64,000 bases of DNA. It comes from Sphaerotilus mobilis (GTDB lineage: Bacteria > Pseudomonadota > Gammaproteobacteria > Burkholderiales > Burkholderiaceae_C). The DNA lies in contig NZ_SGWV01000013.1 in assembly GCF_004216565.1 (NCBI RefSeq), positions 90,593 to 154,592 of the forward strand, written 5' to 3'. This document shows positions 11,632 to 20,034 of the stretch, piece after piece. Each line of letters begins with the position of its first letter. The first letter of the stretch is position 1. Both the position numbers and the translations under genes were made by a program. A model generated the notes under the pieces. It was not told the DNA's origin. It saw only the letters and a list, made by a program, of their open reading frames with translations, and ran no database searches.

Positions 11632-12534
11632 ATGGTCCTGAAAACGCTCATGCGGTCGTTGCGCCGCCTCATCCGACCCGCCGGTCTGCTGACGCTGACC
11701 TTGATGGGCGCGGCCGTCACGGTTGGTTGCGCCAGCCTCGACGAGCGCCAGCGGGCCTGGATCTTCCAGCCCGGCAAGGCGACCTGGGGCGGTGGTGCGG
11801 TGGCGGCTGACGGCATGGACGAGGTCTGGATCGACTACCGCGACACGCAGGACCGGCCGGTGCGCCTGAACGGCCTCTGGCTGGACCAGCCGCAGGCCGA
11901 CGCGCCCGTGCTGCTCTACCTGCACGGCGCCCGCTGGAACGTGCGCAGCAGCGCGATGCGCATGCGCCGGCTGCACAGCCTGGGCTATGCGGTGCTGGGC
12001 ATCGACTACCGCGGCTTCGGTCTGAGCACCGACGAGCTGCCGTCCGAACAGAGCGCCATCGAGGACGCCCGCGCCGCCTGGGACTGGCTGGCGCGCGAGC
12101 GGCCCGGCCGCAGCCGCACGGTTTTTGGTCACTCGCTGGGCGGCGCCATCGCGGTCGCGCTGGCCGCTCAGGTCGACGACGAGGCCGGCGTGATCGTCGA
12201 AGGCACCTTCACCTCCATCCCCGATGTGGTGTCCTCGTTCCGCTGGGGCTGGCTGCCGGTCGGCCCGCTGATCACGCAGCGTTTCGAGGCCGTCGAGCAG
12301 GTCGACCGCATCGGCTCACCGCTGCTGGTCGTCCATGGCAGCGAGGACCGCCTGATCCCGCCCGAGCTGGGACGGGCCTTGTACGAACGCGCCCGCGAGC
12401 CCAAGCGCTACGTGCTGGTCGAGGGCGGCTCGCACCACAACACCAACGCCGTCGGCCTGGACCGCTACCGCGAGGCGGTGGCCGAGCTGTTCGGTCTGGC
12501 CGCACCGGCGGACAGCCCGGGCGCTGCGCGCTGA
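11632..12534 (+). CDS. Alpha/beta-hydrolase lipoprotein
   Basis: This protein (about 300 residues) is a serine hydrolase of the alpha/beta fold, likely attached to the inner face of the outer membrane or to the periplasmic side. After a basic N-terminus and a hydrophobic stretch there is a cysteine in VTVGCAS that resembles a lipobox, though the -3 residue is Thr rather than Leu. The oxyanion region YLHGARWN, the nucleophile elbow GHSLGG (Ser at about residue 168), an acidic residue in HGSEDRLIP and the final histidine in GGSHHN make a complete triad. Start is at 11632 or, six codons later, at 11650. The substrate is unknown. Confidence 0.85.
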   Translation: MVLKTLMRSLRRLIRPAGLLTLTLMGAAVTVGCASLDERQRAWIFQPGKATWGGGAVAADGMDEVWIDYRDTQDRPVRLNGLWLDQPQADAPVLLYLHGARWNVRSSAMRMRRLHSLGYAVLGIDYRGFGLSTDELPSEQSAIEDARAAWDWLARERPGRSRTVFGHSLGGAIAVALAAQVDDEAGVIVEGTFTSIPDVVSSFRWGWLPVGPLITQRFEAVEQVDRIGSPLLVVHGSEDRLIPPELGRALYERAREPKRYVLVEGGSHHNTNAVGLDRYREAVAELFGLAAPADSPGAAR

Positions 12535-12580
12535 GCGCTGGGCCAGCGGCGCGCAGACGGGCGCTGCTAAGGTCACGACC

Positions 12581-13003
12581 ATGAAGAGCCACACCTACAC
12601 CTTGCGGGTCGAGTTCGGCGATTGCGATCCGGCGCAGATCGTCTGGTTTCCCAACTTCTTCCGCTGGGTCGACGCGGCCAGCCGCCACTTCTTCGTGCAA
12701 TGTGGCCTGCCCGACTGGAAGACGACCGAACGCGAGCGCGGCATCCTGGGCACGCCGCTGGCCGACACGCAGGCCAAGTTCCTGCGCCCGGCCTCCTATG
12801 GCGACGTGCTGCAGATCGAGAGCCACGTCAGCGAATGGCGCCGCCGCAGCTTCGTCATGAAGCACCAGATCCGCCGCGCCGACGTCGTGCTGGTCGAAAT
12901 CACCGAGGTCCGCGTCTTCGCCCGCCGCAAGGGCGACGGCAGCGACCCGCACGCGATCGAGTCGGTGGCGGTGCCCGAGGACTGGCGGGCGATGTGCGAG
13001 TGA
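12581..13003 (+). CDS. Acyl-CoA thioesterase, 4-hydroxybenzoyl-CoA thioesterase type
   Basis: This 140-residue hotdog-fold enzyme hydrolyses a CoA thioester. Near the N-terminus EFGDCDPAQIVWFPNFFRW closely follows the 4-hydroxybenzoyl-CoA thioesterase of the Pseudomonas CBS-3 type, with the catalytic Asp at position 16. The rest of the chain has the usual hotdog length and no extra domain. It starts 46 bp after the hydrolase gene and may be cotranscribed with it. If the substrate is 4-hydroxybenzoyl-CoA, the product would feed PobA encoded 3.5 kb upstream. That link is inference, because related enzymes act on other acyl-CoAs. Confidence 0.88.
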   Translation: MKSHTYTLRVEFGDCDPAQIVWFPNFFRWVDAASRHFFVQCGLPDWKTTERERGILGTPLADTQAKFLRPASYGDVLQIESHVSEWRRRSFVMKHQIRRADVVLVEITEVRVFARRKGDGSDPHAIESVAVPEDWRAMCE

Positions 13004-13063
13004 TGGCCAGCGAGTGATGCCGAGCGGTTGACGCCGCCATGGCCCACCGCCGTCACCGCCTCT

Positions 13064-14431
13064 CTAGAACCGCGTCTCCGTCCCTGGCGCCCGCATGCGC
13101 TGGTGGATGGCGCGGGCATGCTGGACCCAGCCGTGGGTTTCCCAGCGCCAGTACATCAGGCCGCCGCGGATCCATTCGTCGGCGGCGTAGGCGATCCAGA
13201 TGCCGACCAGGCCGAAGTGGCGGCCCAGCACGACCGAGCCGACGCCCAGCACCAGGATCAGCGAGGCGATGCTGGCGCTGACCGGGAAGATCACATCGCC
13301 GGTCGAACGCAGGGCGCCGAGCACGACGAGGTTGGCGACCCGGCCGGTTTCGAGCGCGAAGGAGATCCACAGCAGCGTCTGCGCGGCCTCGATGACCGCC
13401 GGGTCGCGCGTGAAGATGCGCATGATCCAGGGCGCCCCAACCGCCGCCAGCAGGGCCAGCGTGCCCGAGGCCAGCAGGCCGTTGCGCAGGCCCTTGCGCA
13501 CGAGCTGGTGGGCATTGCGGAACTCGCCCGCGCCGATCAGGTGGCCGACCATGATCTCGCAGGCCCAGCCGATCGCCAGGCTGATCAGCAGCACGTACTT
13601 GAGCGTCTGCAGCGTGTAGGCCTGGGTTGCCAGCGCAGCCACGCCCAGGCGGGCGGCGGCTGACAGCGACATCATGAAGGCGATGCGGTAGCCCAGTTCC
13701 AGCGCGGCACCCGGCACGCCGACGCGCAGCACCGGCATCAGCGCACGGGCGGGGCAGACGTACCAGTCACGCCGGCGCGGCGCCAGGTTCAGGCGGCTGC
13801 GCCACAGCCACAGGTGCAGCCACAGGCCGAAGGCGCGGCTGAGCGTCAGGGCGATGGCGTAGCCGGGCAGGCCCAGGCCGTCCCAGTCGCCGAAGCCGAG
13901 CATCAGCGGGTAGGCCAGCGCCAGGTGCGTCAGGTGCATGGCGACCATCACCATCAGCGTCTCGCGCGCATGCAGGTGGGCGCGCAGGATGCTGGCCATC
14001 GTCAGGTTGTAGGCCTCCAGCAGCAGCGCCAGGGCGATCAGCGGCAGGTAGGGCCCGGCGATGGCGGCGACCTCGGCCGGGGCGTTGAGCAGGTCGAGGA
14101 TCTGGTCAGGCAGCAACAGCACCCACATCGCCGCGAAGGCGCCCGCCCAGGTGCAGGCGCCCAGGCCGACCAGGGCGGTGCGGCGCGCGGCCTCGGGCTG
14201 GTGGCCGCCAACCGCCTGGGTGATGGTCACGCCCACGCCGATGGCCAGCACGCGGAACAGCACGAACAGCGTCTCCATGACCTGCTGGGCCATGCCGAAG
14301 GCGCCGGCCGCCGCGTCGGAAATCTCCGAGGCCATCCACAGCCCGGCCATGGCCACGCTGATGCCGAACAGGAACTCGCCGAGGATGGGGCCGGCGATCG
14401 GCGTGATGTGGGGGCGGTTGCCTCGGGCCAT
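13064..14431 (-). CDS. MATE-family multidrug efflux transporter
   Basis: This 455-residue inner-membrane protein has the twelve hydrophobic segments of the multidrug and toxic compound extrusion family. Family-like stretches are GPILGEFLFGISVAMAGLWM in helix 1, VGVTITQAVGGHQPEAARRT after helix 2 and VGVPGAALELGYRIAFMM at the start of the second repeat. It would export cationic compounds against a sodium or proton gradient. The ATG at 14431 is taken because homology starts there. It converges on the thioesterase gene and has no cotranscribed partner. Substrate is not predictable. Confidence 0.88.
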   Translation of the reverse strand: MARGNRPHITPIAGPILGEFLFGISVAMAGLWMASEISDAAAGAFGMAQQVMETLFVLFRVLAIGVGVTITQAVGGHQPEAARRTALVGLGACTWAGAFAAMWVLLLPDQILDLLNAPAEVAAIAGPYLPLIALALLLEAYNLTMASILRAHLHARETLMVMVAMHLTHLALAYPLMLGFGDWDGLGLPGYAIALTLSRAFGLWLHLWLWRSRLNLAPRRRDWYVCPARALMPVLRVGVPGAALELGYRIAFMMSLSAAARLGVAALATQAYTLQTLKYVLLISLAIGWACEIMVGHLIGAGEFRNAHQLVRKGLRNGLLASGTLALLAAVGAPWIMRIFTRDPAVIEAAQTLLWISFALETGRVANLVVLGALRSTGDVIFPVSASIASLILVLGVGSVVLGRHFGLVGIWIAYAADEWIRGGLMYWRWETHGWVQHARAIHQRMRAPGTETRF

Positions 14432-14522
14432 GGGGTGGGTTCGGACAGCGTTCTCGGCGGCAGGGCATCGTAGGCAGGATCGGCGCTGAAACCCAGTGCC
14501 GCCGTGCCCGTTTCGTGCGGTT

Positions 14523-15038
14523 TCAGTCCGCCAGGGCGATGTCGCCGAGCGCGATGCCGAGGTGCTCGGCCAGCACCTCGACGACCAGCGCATGGTCCTC
14601 GCGCTGCGGCAGGCCGGAGACCGTCAGCGTGCCGACGCAGGCGCCGCCGTTGGCCAGCCGGATCGGGACACAGCCACCGGCGCTGGCGTGGTCGCGGGCC
14701 GGCAGGGCGAGCTTGGCCTCCAGCGTCGCGCCGCCTTCGAGCGCCAACTGCAGGCCGACGGCGTAGGAGCTGCGCTGCAGCGACTCGACGGTGTTGCGCT
14801 TGCGGCGGGCCCAGTCGGCATTGGTCGGCGCGGTGCCGGGCATGGCGCAGAGGAAGACCGTCTCGCGCGCCAGACGCGCCTCGATCGTGATCGCCTTGCC
14901 GCGGGCTGCGGCGAGTTCGCGCAAGCGGCAGCCCAACTGCCAGGCAACCGCCTCGCTCCAGGTCGGCAGCCGCAGCCGGGTCTCCTGCTCGGTGATGCGG
15001 TCGAGGTCGCGGCGCAGCAGGTCGTGGTCGTGGGTCAT
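14523..15038 (-). CDS. UPF0303 / heme-degrading-domain protein
   Basis: This 171-residue protein belongs to UPF0303, related to the HbpS/GlcG (DUF336) fold. Characteristic segments are NADWARRKRNTVESLQRSSYAVG, GGCVPIR and TVSGLPQREDHALVV. Members are annotated as heme-degrading-domain proteins but no function is firmly established. It is the last gene of the minus-strand run starting at 21044, separated by 51 bp from the Dabb gene, so it may be the tail of that putative sugar operon. It has no signal peptide and is presumably cytoplasmic. Confidence 0.85.
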   Translation of the reverse strand: MTHDHDLLRRDLDRITEQETRLRLPTWSEAVAWQLGCRLRELAAARGKAITIEARLARETVFLCAMPGTAPTNADWARRKRNTVESLQRSSYAVGLQLALEGGATLEAKLALPARDHASAGGCVPIRLANGGACVGTLTVSGLPQREDHALVVEVLAEHLGIALGDIALAD

Positions 15039-15089
15039 GTTGTTCTCGGGCTGGACGTGGGACGCGGGTCTTGGGACGCGTGTGAGGGA

Positions 15090-15419
15090 TCAGGTGCCTG
15101 CCGCGCAGGCAACGGCTTGCGGCGCGTAGTCCAGCACCAGCGCCGCATCGAGCAGCGGCCCGATGCCGGCGACAAAGGCCTGATGCGCCGGGTGAACCAG
15201 GTAGGCGTCGCGGGCGGCCTCGTCGGCGAAGGTCATCAGGTAGACATGGCCGTAGCCCTGCCCGAGGCCTTCGGGGCTGATGTCCGCGCCGTGTTCGAAG
15301 GCGACGATGCCCGGCACCTTCGAGGGCAGCGCGCAGAAGGCCGCATGCGCGTCGGCCAGCGTGGCCGGATCGATGCCCGGCTTGTAGCGGAAGGTCACCA
15401 GGTGGCGCAGCGCCGTCAT
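15090..15419 (-). CDS. Dabb (stress-responsive A/B barrel) domain protein
   Basis: This 109-residue protein is a single Dabb alpha+beta barrel. It begins with RHLVTFRYKPGID, carries the conserved PGIVAFEHGADISPEGLGQGY and ends with HQAFVAGIGPLLDAALVLDY. Such proteins dimerise and often accompany sugar or aromatic catabolic enzymes, but their reaction is usually unknown. Its ATG overlaps the stop of the AGE epimerase gene by four bases (ATGA at 15416-15419), showing translational coupling to that gene. Confidence 0.87.
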   Translation of the reverse strand: MTALRHLVTFRYKPGIDPATLADAHAAFCALPSKVPGIVAFEHGADISPEGLGQGYGHVYLMTFADEAARDAYLVHPAHQAFVAGIGPLLDAALVLDYAPQAVACAAGT

Positions 15420-16645
15420 GTGAGGCCCCGCAGCACGTCGTGGCAGGCGCCCATGGTGTGGTAATCGGTCTTGCCTGCGGGGCTCTTTTCGTCGGAATAG
15501 GCGCGGTTGTCGGGCGTGCGGATGCGGTACCAGGCGCCGTGCACGTGATCGATCATGTGGTCCCAGGCATAGCCCCAGATGCGGTCGTACCAGTCCCAGT
15601 AGCGCGACTCGCCGGTGCGTTGCGCCAGCAGCGCGGCGGCGGCGAAGCTCTCGGCCTGGACCCAGAAGTACTTGTCGCCGTCGCAGACCTCGCCGCCCGG
15701 TGCGAAGCCATAGACCAGACCGCCGTGCAGATCGTCCCAGCCGTGCTGCATGGCGGTGTCGAAGAAGCGCTGGGCCGTCTCGGCCAGCCAGGCCGGGCGT
15801 TGGGCCGCTGGCAGGCGCGCCTCCAACTGCAGCAGCAGCTTGGTCCATTCGGTCAGGTGGCCGACCTGGTAGCCCCAGGGCCGGAAGATGTTGGTCTTGT
15901 CCTCGCGGTTGTAGTCCCAGTCGACCGACCAGTCGGCCCGGTAGTGCTCCCAGACCAGCCCGCCGGCCAGGCCGGCCTGACGCTGCGTGATCGCGTGCGC
16001 CAGCGTCAGCGCGCGGTCCAGGTAGCGGCCCTCGCCGGTGGCGTCGTGCGCGGCCAGCATGGCCTCGCAGCTGTGCATGTTGGCGTTCTGGCCGCGGTAG
16101 CTGCCGACCTGCCAGTCGGGCGTGGCCTCGTCGGCATAGAGCTGGTGGCCGGCATCCCAGAAGCGCTGCTCCATCAGATCGAAGGTGGCGGCCAGGCCGG
16201 CGCGGGCCTCGTCGGCGCCGGCCTTGATGGCGTGGGCATGGGCCAGCAGCACGAAGGCCAGGCCGTAGCAGTGGTTCGTGGCGTCCTGCACGGTGGCGCC
16301 TTGGCCGTTCCAGTCGACCTGCCAGGCATAGCCGCCTTGCGGCTGCGCATGGCCTGCCTGCAGAAAGGCCATGCCGTGGCGCACGCGGGCCAGGTCGTCG
16401 GGCCGCTCGGCCGCGCCGAAGCGGCACAGCGCGCTCGCGTGGTTGAAGACGAAGCGCGTGCTGCTGACCAGGTGGCGGGTGCGCCGGTCATAGAGCGTGC
16501 CGTCGTCCTTGTAGAAGTGGAAGAAGCCGCCGGACGGGTCGACGCAGCGCGGGTCGTAGAAGGCCAGCGTGTGGCGGATGTGGCCGCGCAGGAAATCGGG
16601 CGAGCGGAAGTCCGGGCGGCTCGGGAGGGTCGTGTTCATCGGCAT
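15416..16645 (-). CDS. AGE-family sugar epimerase/isomerase
   Basis: This protein of about 409 residues belongs to the N-acylglucosamine 2-epimerase (AGE) family of (alpha/alpha)6 barrels, which interconvert sugars such as mannose/glucose, mannose/fructose or N-acetylated hexosamines. Family-like segments include GGFFHFYKDDG near the N-terminus, NANMHSCEAMLAA, WGYQVGHLTEWTKLLLQLE, KYFWVQAESFAAAALL and KTDYHTMGACHDVLR, which supply the usual active-site Arg, Glu and His positions. Two ATGs are possible, 16645 and 16639. A GAAAG sequence is better spaced for the latter. It lies 10 bp or more after the DUF1479 gene and overlaps the Dabb gene. The exact sugar is unknown. Confidence 0.88.
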   Translation of the reverse strand: MPMNTTLPSRPDFRSPDFLRGHIRHTLAFYDPRCVDPSGGFFHFYKDDGTLYDRRTRHLVSSTRFVFNHASALCRFGAAERPDDLARVRHGMAFLQAGHAQPQGGYAWQVDWNGQGATVQDATNHCYGLAFVLLAHAHAIKAGADEARAGLAATFDLMEQRFWDAGHQLYADEATPDWQVGSYRGQNANMHSCEAMLAAHDATGEGRYLDRALTLAHAITQRQAGLAGGLVWEHYRADWSVDWDYNREDKTNIFRPWGYQVGHLTEWTKLLLQLEARLPAAQRPAWLAETAQRFFDTAMQHGWDDLHGGLVYGFAPGGEVCDGDKYFWVQAESFAAAALLAQRTGESRYWDWYDRIWGYAWDHMIDHVHGAWYRIRTPDNRAYSDEKSPAGKTDYHTMGACHDVLRGLT

Positions 16646-16655
16646 CTTTCGTCGT

Positions 16656-17906
16656 TCAGTCCCAGGCCTTCAGGCCCATCTGGCGCAGGCCCAGCTCGCT
16701 CAGGTCGGACGCCATGGCGCGGCCGGCGAAGTCCAGCTCGTAGTGTTCGGGGGCGAAGTCGGGGCTGCTGCGACCGGCCAGAAAGGCCTCGGCCTGACGC
16801 GCCGCATAGGCCGCGTTCTTCTCGCACCACGGCGCCGCGCCGATGTAGATGACGTTGCTGTAGCCGCTGCCGCGGTGGTGGTCCTCGACCGCGTGGATGA
16901 TGTCCTGATGCCACCAGACGGTGTCGCCCGGCTCGACCTGCGGGATCGGCACGAGGCCTTCGAGCAACTCCGGATGCCACTGCTTCGACGCACCCAGCGC
17001 CCGGCCGGGCTTGGCGCCGCAGAGGTCGCCCTCGGGCACGTCGGGCTGCAGCGCACGGGTCAGCATCCACGGCGTTGTCTTCGCCAGCGGCACCAGCTGC
17101 AGCGTGCCGTCGCCGGGGCCTTGGCGGGTCAGCGCGGTCCAGCCCTGGAAGGTGCGGAAGGCCGAGCAGACCGCCGGTGACGGAATCTCGCGGGTGGTGG
17201 TGCGGCCTTCGGCGTCGAAGGGGTCGAAGGCCAGCGGGTCGCCTTCGAAGACATGGCGGTAGACGTGCCGGAAGGTCGGCTCGCACCAGCGCTCGACCGA
17301 GCCGCCGTCCGAGTGCGGCGACAGGCCCAGCGTGCTGTCGCCGGGTTCGCGGCGGCGGATGCGGTCGGCGTAGTTGAACTGCTGGTCGGGCTCGAAGTAG
17401 CGCGTGCCGTTCTTCTCGAAGGTCCACAGCCGGTTGAGCCAGCTGCGTGTCGTCGCCAGCGTTGGGTTCTGGCGCGCCATCATCTGCGGCTTGGACCAGT
17501 AGAGGCTGTAGATCTGCGGCCGGCTGGAGGCCAACGCGCTGAAGTACTGGTCCAGCCCGGCCTTGTCCTTCATGCGTTCGAGGTAGCGGACCTCGTCGAT
17601 GTAGCGGACCGCTTCGTCGTTCCAGGCCTCGACCTGGGCCCGCTCATGCACGCCGCGGATGACCACGCAGCCGCGCCGCTTGATGCGTGCGATGTCGGCC
17701 GCCGAGACGGTGCCCGCCGCCACGTCGGCATAGGCGATCTGCGGCACCGCGCCGCCCTGGGCCTGCTCGGCGCGGATCGCGCTGACCTCGTCGCGCAGGG
17801 CTTCGGTCAGCAGGCGGTGGCGGCCGGCGAGGTCGGGCACCTCGGCGCGCAGCCGGCGTTGGGTCTCGGTGACGGCACGCGGCACGTCGTTCATCCAGGC
17901 TTCCAT
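16656..17906 (-). CDS. DUF1479 (YbiU-like) predicted Fe(II)-dependent oxygenase
   Basis: This 416-residue protein is a DUF1479 member related to E. coli YbiU, with a cupin/jelly-roll fold like 2-oxoglutarate-dependent oxygenases. A plausible iron site is present: His198 and Asp200 in SPHSDGG, and a distal His at about 338 in HQDIIHAVEDHH. The ATG at 17906 has a GGAG site six bases upstream. The gene lies between a Gfo/Idh/MocA dehydrogenase and a sugar epimerase on the same strand, suggesting a sugar or sugar-acid substrate. The biochemical activity of the family is not established. Confidence 0.87.
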   Translation of the reverse strand: MEAWMNDVPRAVTETQRRLRAEVPDLAGRHRLLTEALRDEVSAIRAEQAQGGAVPQIAYADVAAGTVSAADIARIKRRGCVVIRGVHERAQVEAWNDEAVRYIDEVRYLERMKDKAGLDQYFSALASSRPQIYSLYWSKPQMMARQNPTLATTRSWLNRLWTFEKNGTRYFEPDQQFNYADRIRRREPGDSTLGLSPHSDGGSVERWCEPTFRHVYRHVFEGDPLAFDPFDAEGRTTTREIPSPAVCSAFRTFQGWTALTRQGPGDGTLQLVPLAKTTPWMLTRALQPDVPEGDLCGAKPGRALGASKQWHPELLEGLVPIPQVEPGDTVWWHQDIIHAVEDHHRGSGYSNVIYIGAAPWCEKNAAYAARQAEAFLAGRSSPDFAPEHYELDFAGRAMASDLSELGLRQMGLKAWD

Positions 17907-17950
17907 GGCGGTCTCCAGGTGGTTCTGCGGGTCTTGTCCGGATCGGTGGC

Positions 17951-18937
17951 TCAGGCGATGAGCCGGGCCTGTCCGCTGGCGGCCGATGCGAGGCCGGCCA
18001 GTGCAATGGCCATCGAGCGTTCGCCGTCCGCGCCGGTGGCCAGCGGCTGGCCTTGTCCGGCGCAGGCGCGCACGAAGGCGCCGAAGCCGACCTCGTAGAG
18101 ATCGACCTTGGGCATGGGCAAGTGTTCGACCTGGCCGTCGTGGCGCCAGCTCAGCGTGGCCTCGCCGGCCTGGCTCAGCGAGCCTTCGGCGTAGAGGCTG
18201 CCCTCGGTGCCGAGCACGTGCAACCGCGTCATCGCGTCGCGGGCGACGAAAGACTCGTGGGTCTGCGCCAGGATGCCGTCGTCGAACTCGATCAGGTTCA
18301 TCGCGCCGTCCTCCAGCGCGCCCTGCGCCATGCCGTTGCGCTGCGTCACGGTGGTGATGCGGCGGGCCTCGCGGCCGAGCAGGAAGCGCAGCAGGTCGGC
18401 GTCGTGCACGAGGATGTCGAGCACCACGCCGCCGCCGGCCTCCGGCGCGCTCAGTCGCCAGCCCTGCAGATGGGGCGGCAGGTAGACCGCGTGCGAGACC
18501 TGCACGCCGTGCACACGGCCGATCTTGCCGTCGGCAATCATCTGGCGCATGGCTTGGTGGGTGGCCTGGGCGCGCAGGTGGTGGTTGGTGCCCAGCACCT
18601 TGCCGGCACGCTGCGCGGCGTCGACCATCTCGGCGGCATGGGCCAGCGACATGGCGATCGGCTTCTCGCACATCACATGGCAGCCCGCCGCCAGCGCGGC
18701 CATCGTCTGGGCGTGATGCTGCTCATTGGTCGAGCTGATGTAGACCGCGTCCAGGCCTTGCGACAGCAGGGCATCGAGGTCGGTGTGACCCGCCTCGAAA
18801 CCCTGATCGCGCGCGAATTGCGCGGCCCGTTCGGCGCTGCGCGAGCACACGCCGACGAAGGTCTGGCCCGGCAGCTTGCGCAGCGAGGCGGCAACACGTT
18901 CGGCGATGTTGCTGGCGCCGATGAATCCCCAACGCAT
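17951..18937 (-). CDS. Gfo/Idh/MocA-family oxidoreductase
   Basis: This 328-residue NAD(P)-dependent dehydrogenase starts with the Rossmann motif GFIGASNIAE and carries the catalytic CEKPIAM (Lys) at about residue 93 and the second-domain histidine pair region LDILVHDADLLRFLLG. The family oxidises or reduces cyclic sugars, inositols and related alcohols. It is 44 bp upstream of the DUF1479 gene and 47 bp downstream of the LacI-type gene. Together with the epimerase and mutarotase-like genes it suggests catabolism of an unusual carbohydrate. The precise substrate cannot be assigned. Confidence 0.9.
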   Translation of the reverse strand: MRWGFIGASNIAERVAASLRKLPGQTFVGVCSRSAERAAQFARDQGFEAGHTDLDALLSQGLDAVYISSTNEQHHAQTMAALAAGCHVMCEKPIAMSLAHAAEMVDAAQRAGKVLGTNHHLRAQATHQAMRQMIADGKIGRVHGVQVSHAVYLPPHLQGWRLSAPEAGGGVVLDILVHDADLLRFLLGREARRITTVTQRNGMAQGALEDGAMNLIEFDDGILAQTHESFVARDAMTRLHVLGTEGSLYAEGSLSQAGEATLSWRHDGQVEHLPMPKVDLYEVGFGAFVRACAGQGQPLATGADGERSMAIALAGLASAASGQARLIA

Positions 18938-18984
18938 GGTGATGCTCCTGGTGTGGGTGGGTGGACGGAAACGGTCGCCGGCGG

Positions 18985-20034
18985 TCAGGCCGCGGCGCCG
19001 GTGTTGTGGTGGGTGCCGCTGCTGCTGTTGTTGCTGTTGTTGTTGCTGCTGTGGTTGCCAACGACGCTGCTGGCCCGCACGACCAGCTCGACCGGGTGCA
19101 CGGTCTCCAGCGGCAGGTCCTCGCCGTGCACGATCAGCTCGACACCGGCGCGGCCGAGCGCCTCCTTGTCGACCCGCAGCGTGGTCAGCGGCACGGGCGC
19201 GTAAGAGGCCTCGGGGATGTCGTCGAAGCCGACGATGGCGATGTCCTCGGGCACACGCAGCCCGGCGGCCTGGCAGACCCGCAGGGCCGCCAGCGCGGTG
19301 GTGTCGTTGCAGGCGAAGACCGCATCGGGGCGCTGGCGCAACTTCAGCAGCGCGCGCATGCCGGCCTCGGCGCCGGCCTTGACATCCAGGCCGGGCGGGG
19401 CGACGACCTCCAGGTCCGGGTCGGCCAGCACGCCGGCCTCGTAGAGCGCGCGTCGGTAGCCGCGTTCACGTTCGCGCAGGCTGTAGTGGGCCAGCGAGCC
19501 AGCCAGGTAGGCGATGCGGCGGCGGCCCAGGTCGAGCAGGTGGCGGGTGGCGAGGTAGCCACCGCCGACGTTGTCCGGGTTGACCGACGGGCAGCCGGGC
19601 AGCCACGAGTCGATCAGCGCCATCGGCAGGTCCAGGCCGCCAAGCAGGGCCAGCAGCTCGGCCTCGAAGTAGCCGGCGGCGATCAGCGCATCGGGCTCGT
19701 GCAGGCGCAGCTGGTCGCGCACCGGATCGGCCGGCCCGGCGGCCAGCAGCGTGGGCGCGACGCCATAGGTCCGGCAGGCTTCCTCGACCCCGTGCATCAC
19801 CAGCGAAAAGAAGGGATTGAGCGCAAAGCTGCTGTGGTGGCGGTGGACCAGGAAGACCAGGCGCTGGGCTCGGCCCGAGCGCAGCCGGCTGGCGTCGTAA
19901 CCGAGGTCACGGGCGACTTGCCGGACGTGCTTGCGGGTGTCGTCGGACAGGCCGCGCTGGTTCTTCAGCGCCCGCGAGACGGTGCCGATGGACACGCCGG
20001 CGGCGGCGGCGACGTCGCGGATGGTCACGCCCAT
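18985..20034 (-). CDS. LacI-family transcriptional repressor with Asn/Ser-rich tail
   Basis: This 349-residue regulator has an N-terminal LacI helix-turn-helix (VTIRDVAAAAGVSIGTVSRALK) with hinge helix, and a periplasmic-binding-protein-like sugar-sensing domain ending in PLTTLRVDKEALGRAGVELI. It overlaps the preceding mutarotase-like gene by 10 bp (20025-20034) and is probably autoregulated through the palindrome at 21069-21081. The C-terminus is odd: after the domain it runs into SSVVGNHSSNNNSNNSSSG, a low-complexity tail encoded by a GTT/GCT trinucleotide repeat. Family members normally stop before such a tail. Confidence 0.93.
   Translation of the reverse strand: MGVTIRDVAAAAGVSIGTVSRALKNQRGLSDDTRKHVRQVARDLGYDASRLRSGRAQRLVFLVHRHHSSFALNPFFSLVMHGVEEACRTYGVAPTLLAAGPADPVRDQLRLHEPDALIAAGYFEAELLALLGGLDLPMALIDSWLPGCPSVNPDNVGGGYLATRHLLDLGRRRIAYLAGSLAHYSLRERERGYRRALYEAGVLADPDLEVVAPPGLDVKAGAEAGMRALLKLRQRPDAVFACNDTTALAALRVCQAAGLRVPEDIAIVGFDDIPEASYAPVPLTTLRVDKEALGRAGVELIVHGEDLPLETVHPVELVVRASSVVGNHSSNNNSNNSSSGTHHNTGAAA
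19018..19053. repeat. Trinucleotide microsatellite (GTT/GCT) in the LacI-type gene
   Basis: On the plus strand about twelve consecutive GCT or GTT triplets are read here, giving AAC and AGC codons (Asn and Ser) on the coding strand. Changes by whole units would alter tail length without shifting frame. Such a repeat is unusual in this otherwise complex GC-rich sequence. Confidence 0.85.

Noticed and set aside
19018..19053. The microsatellite as a phase-variation switch
   Set aside because: The unit is three bases long, so slippage would not shift the reading frame. Only tail length could change.
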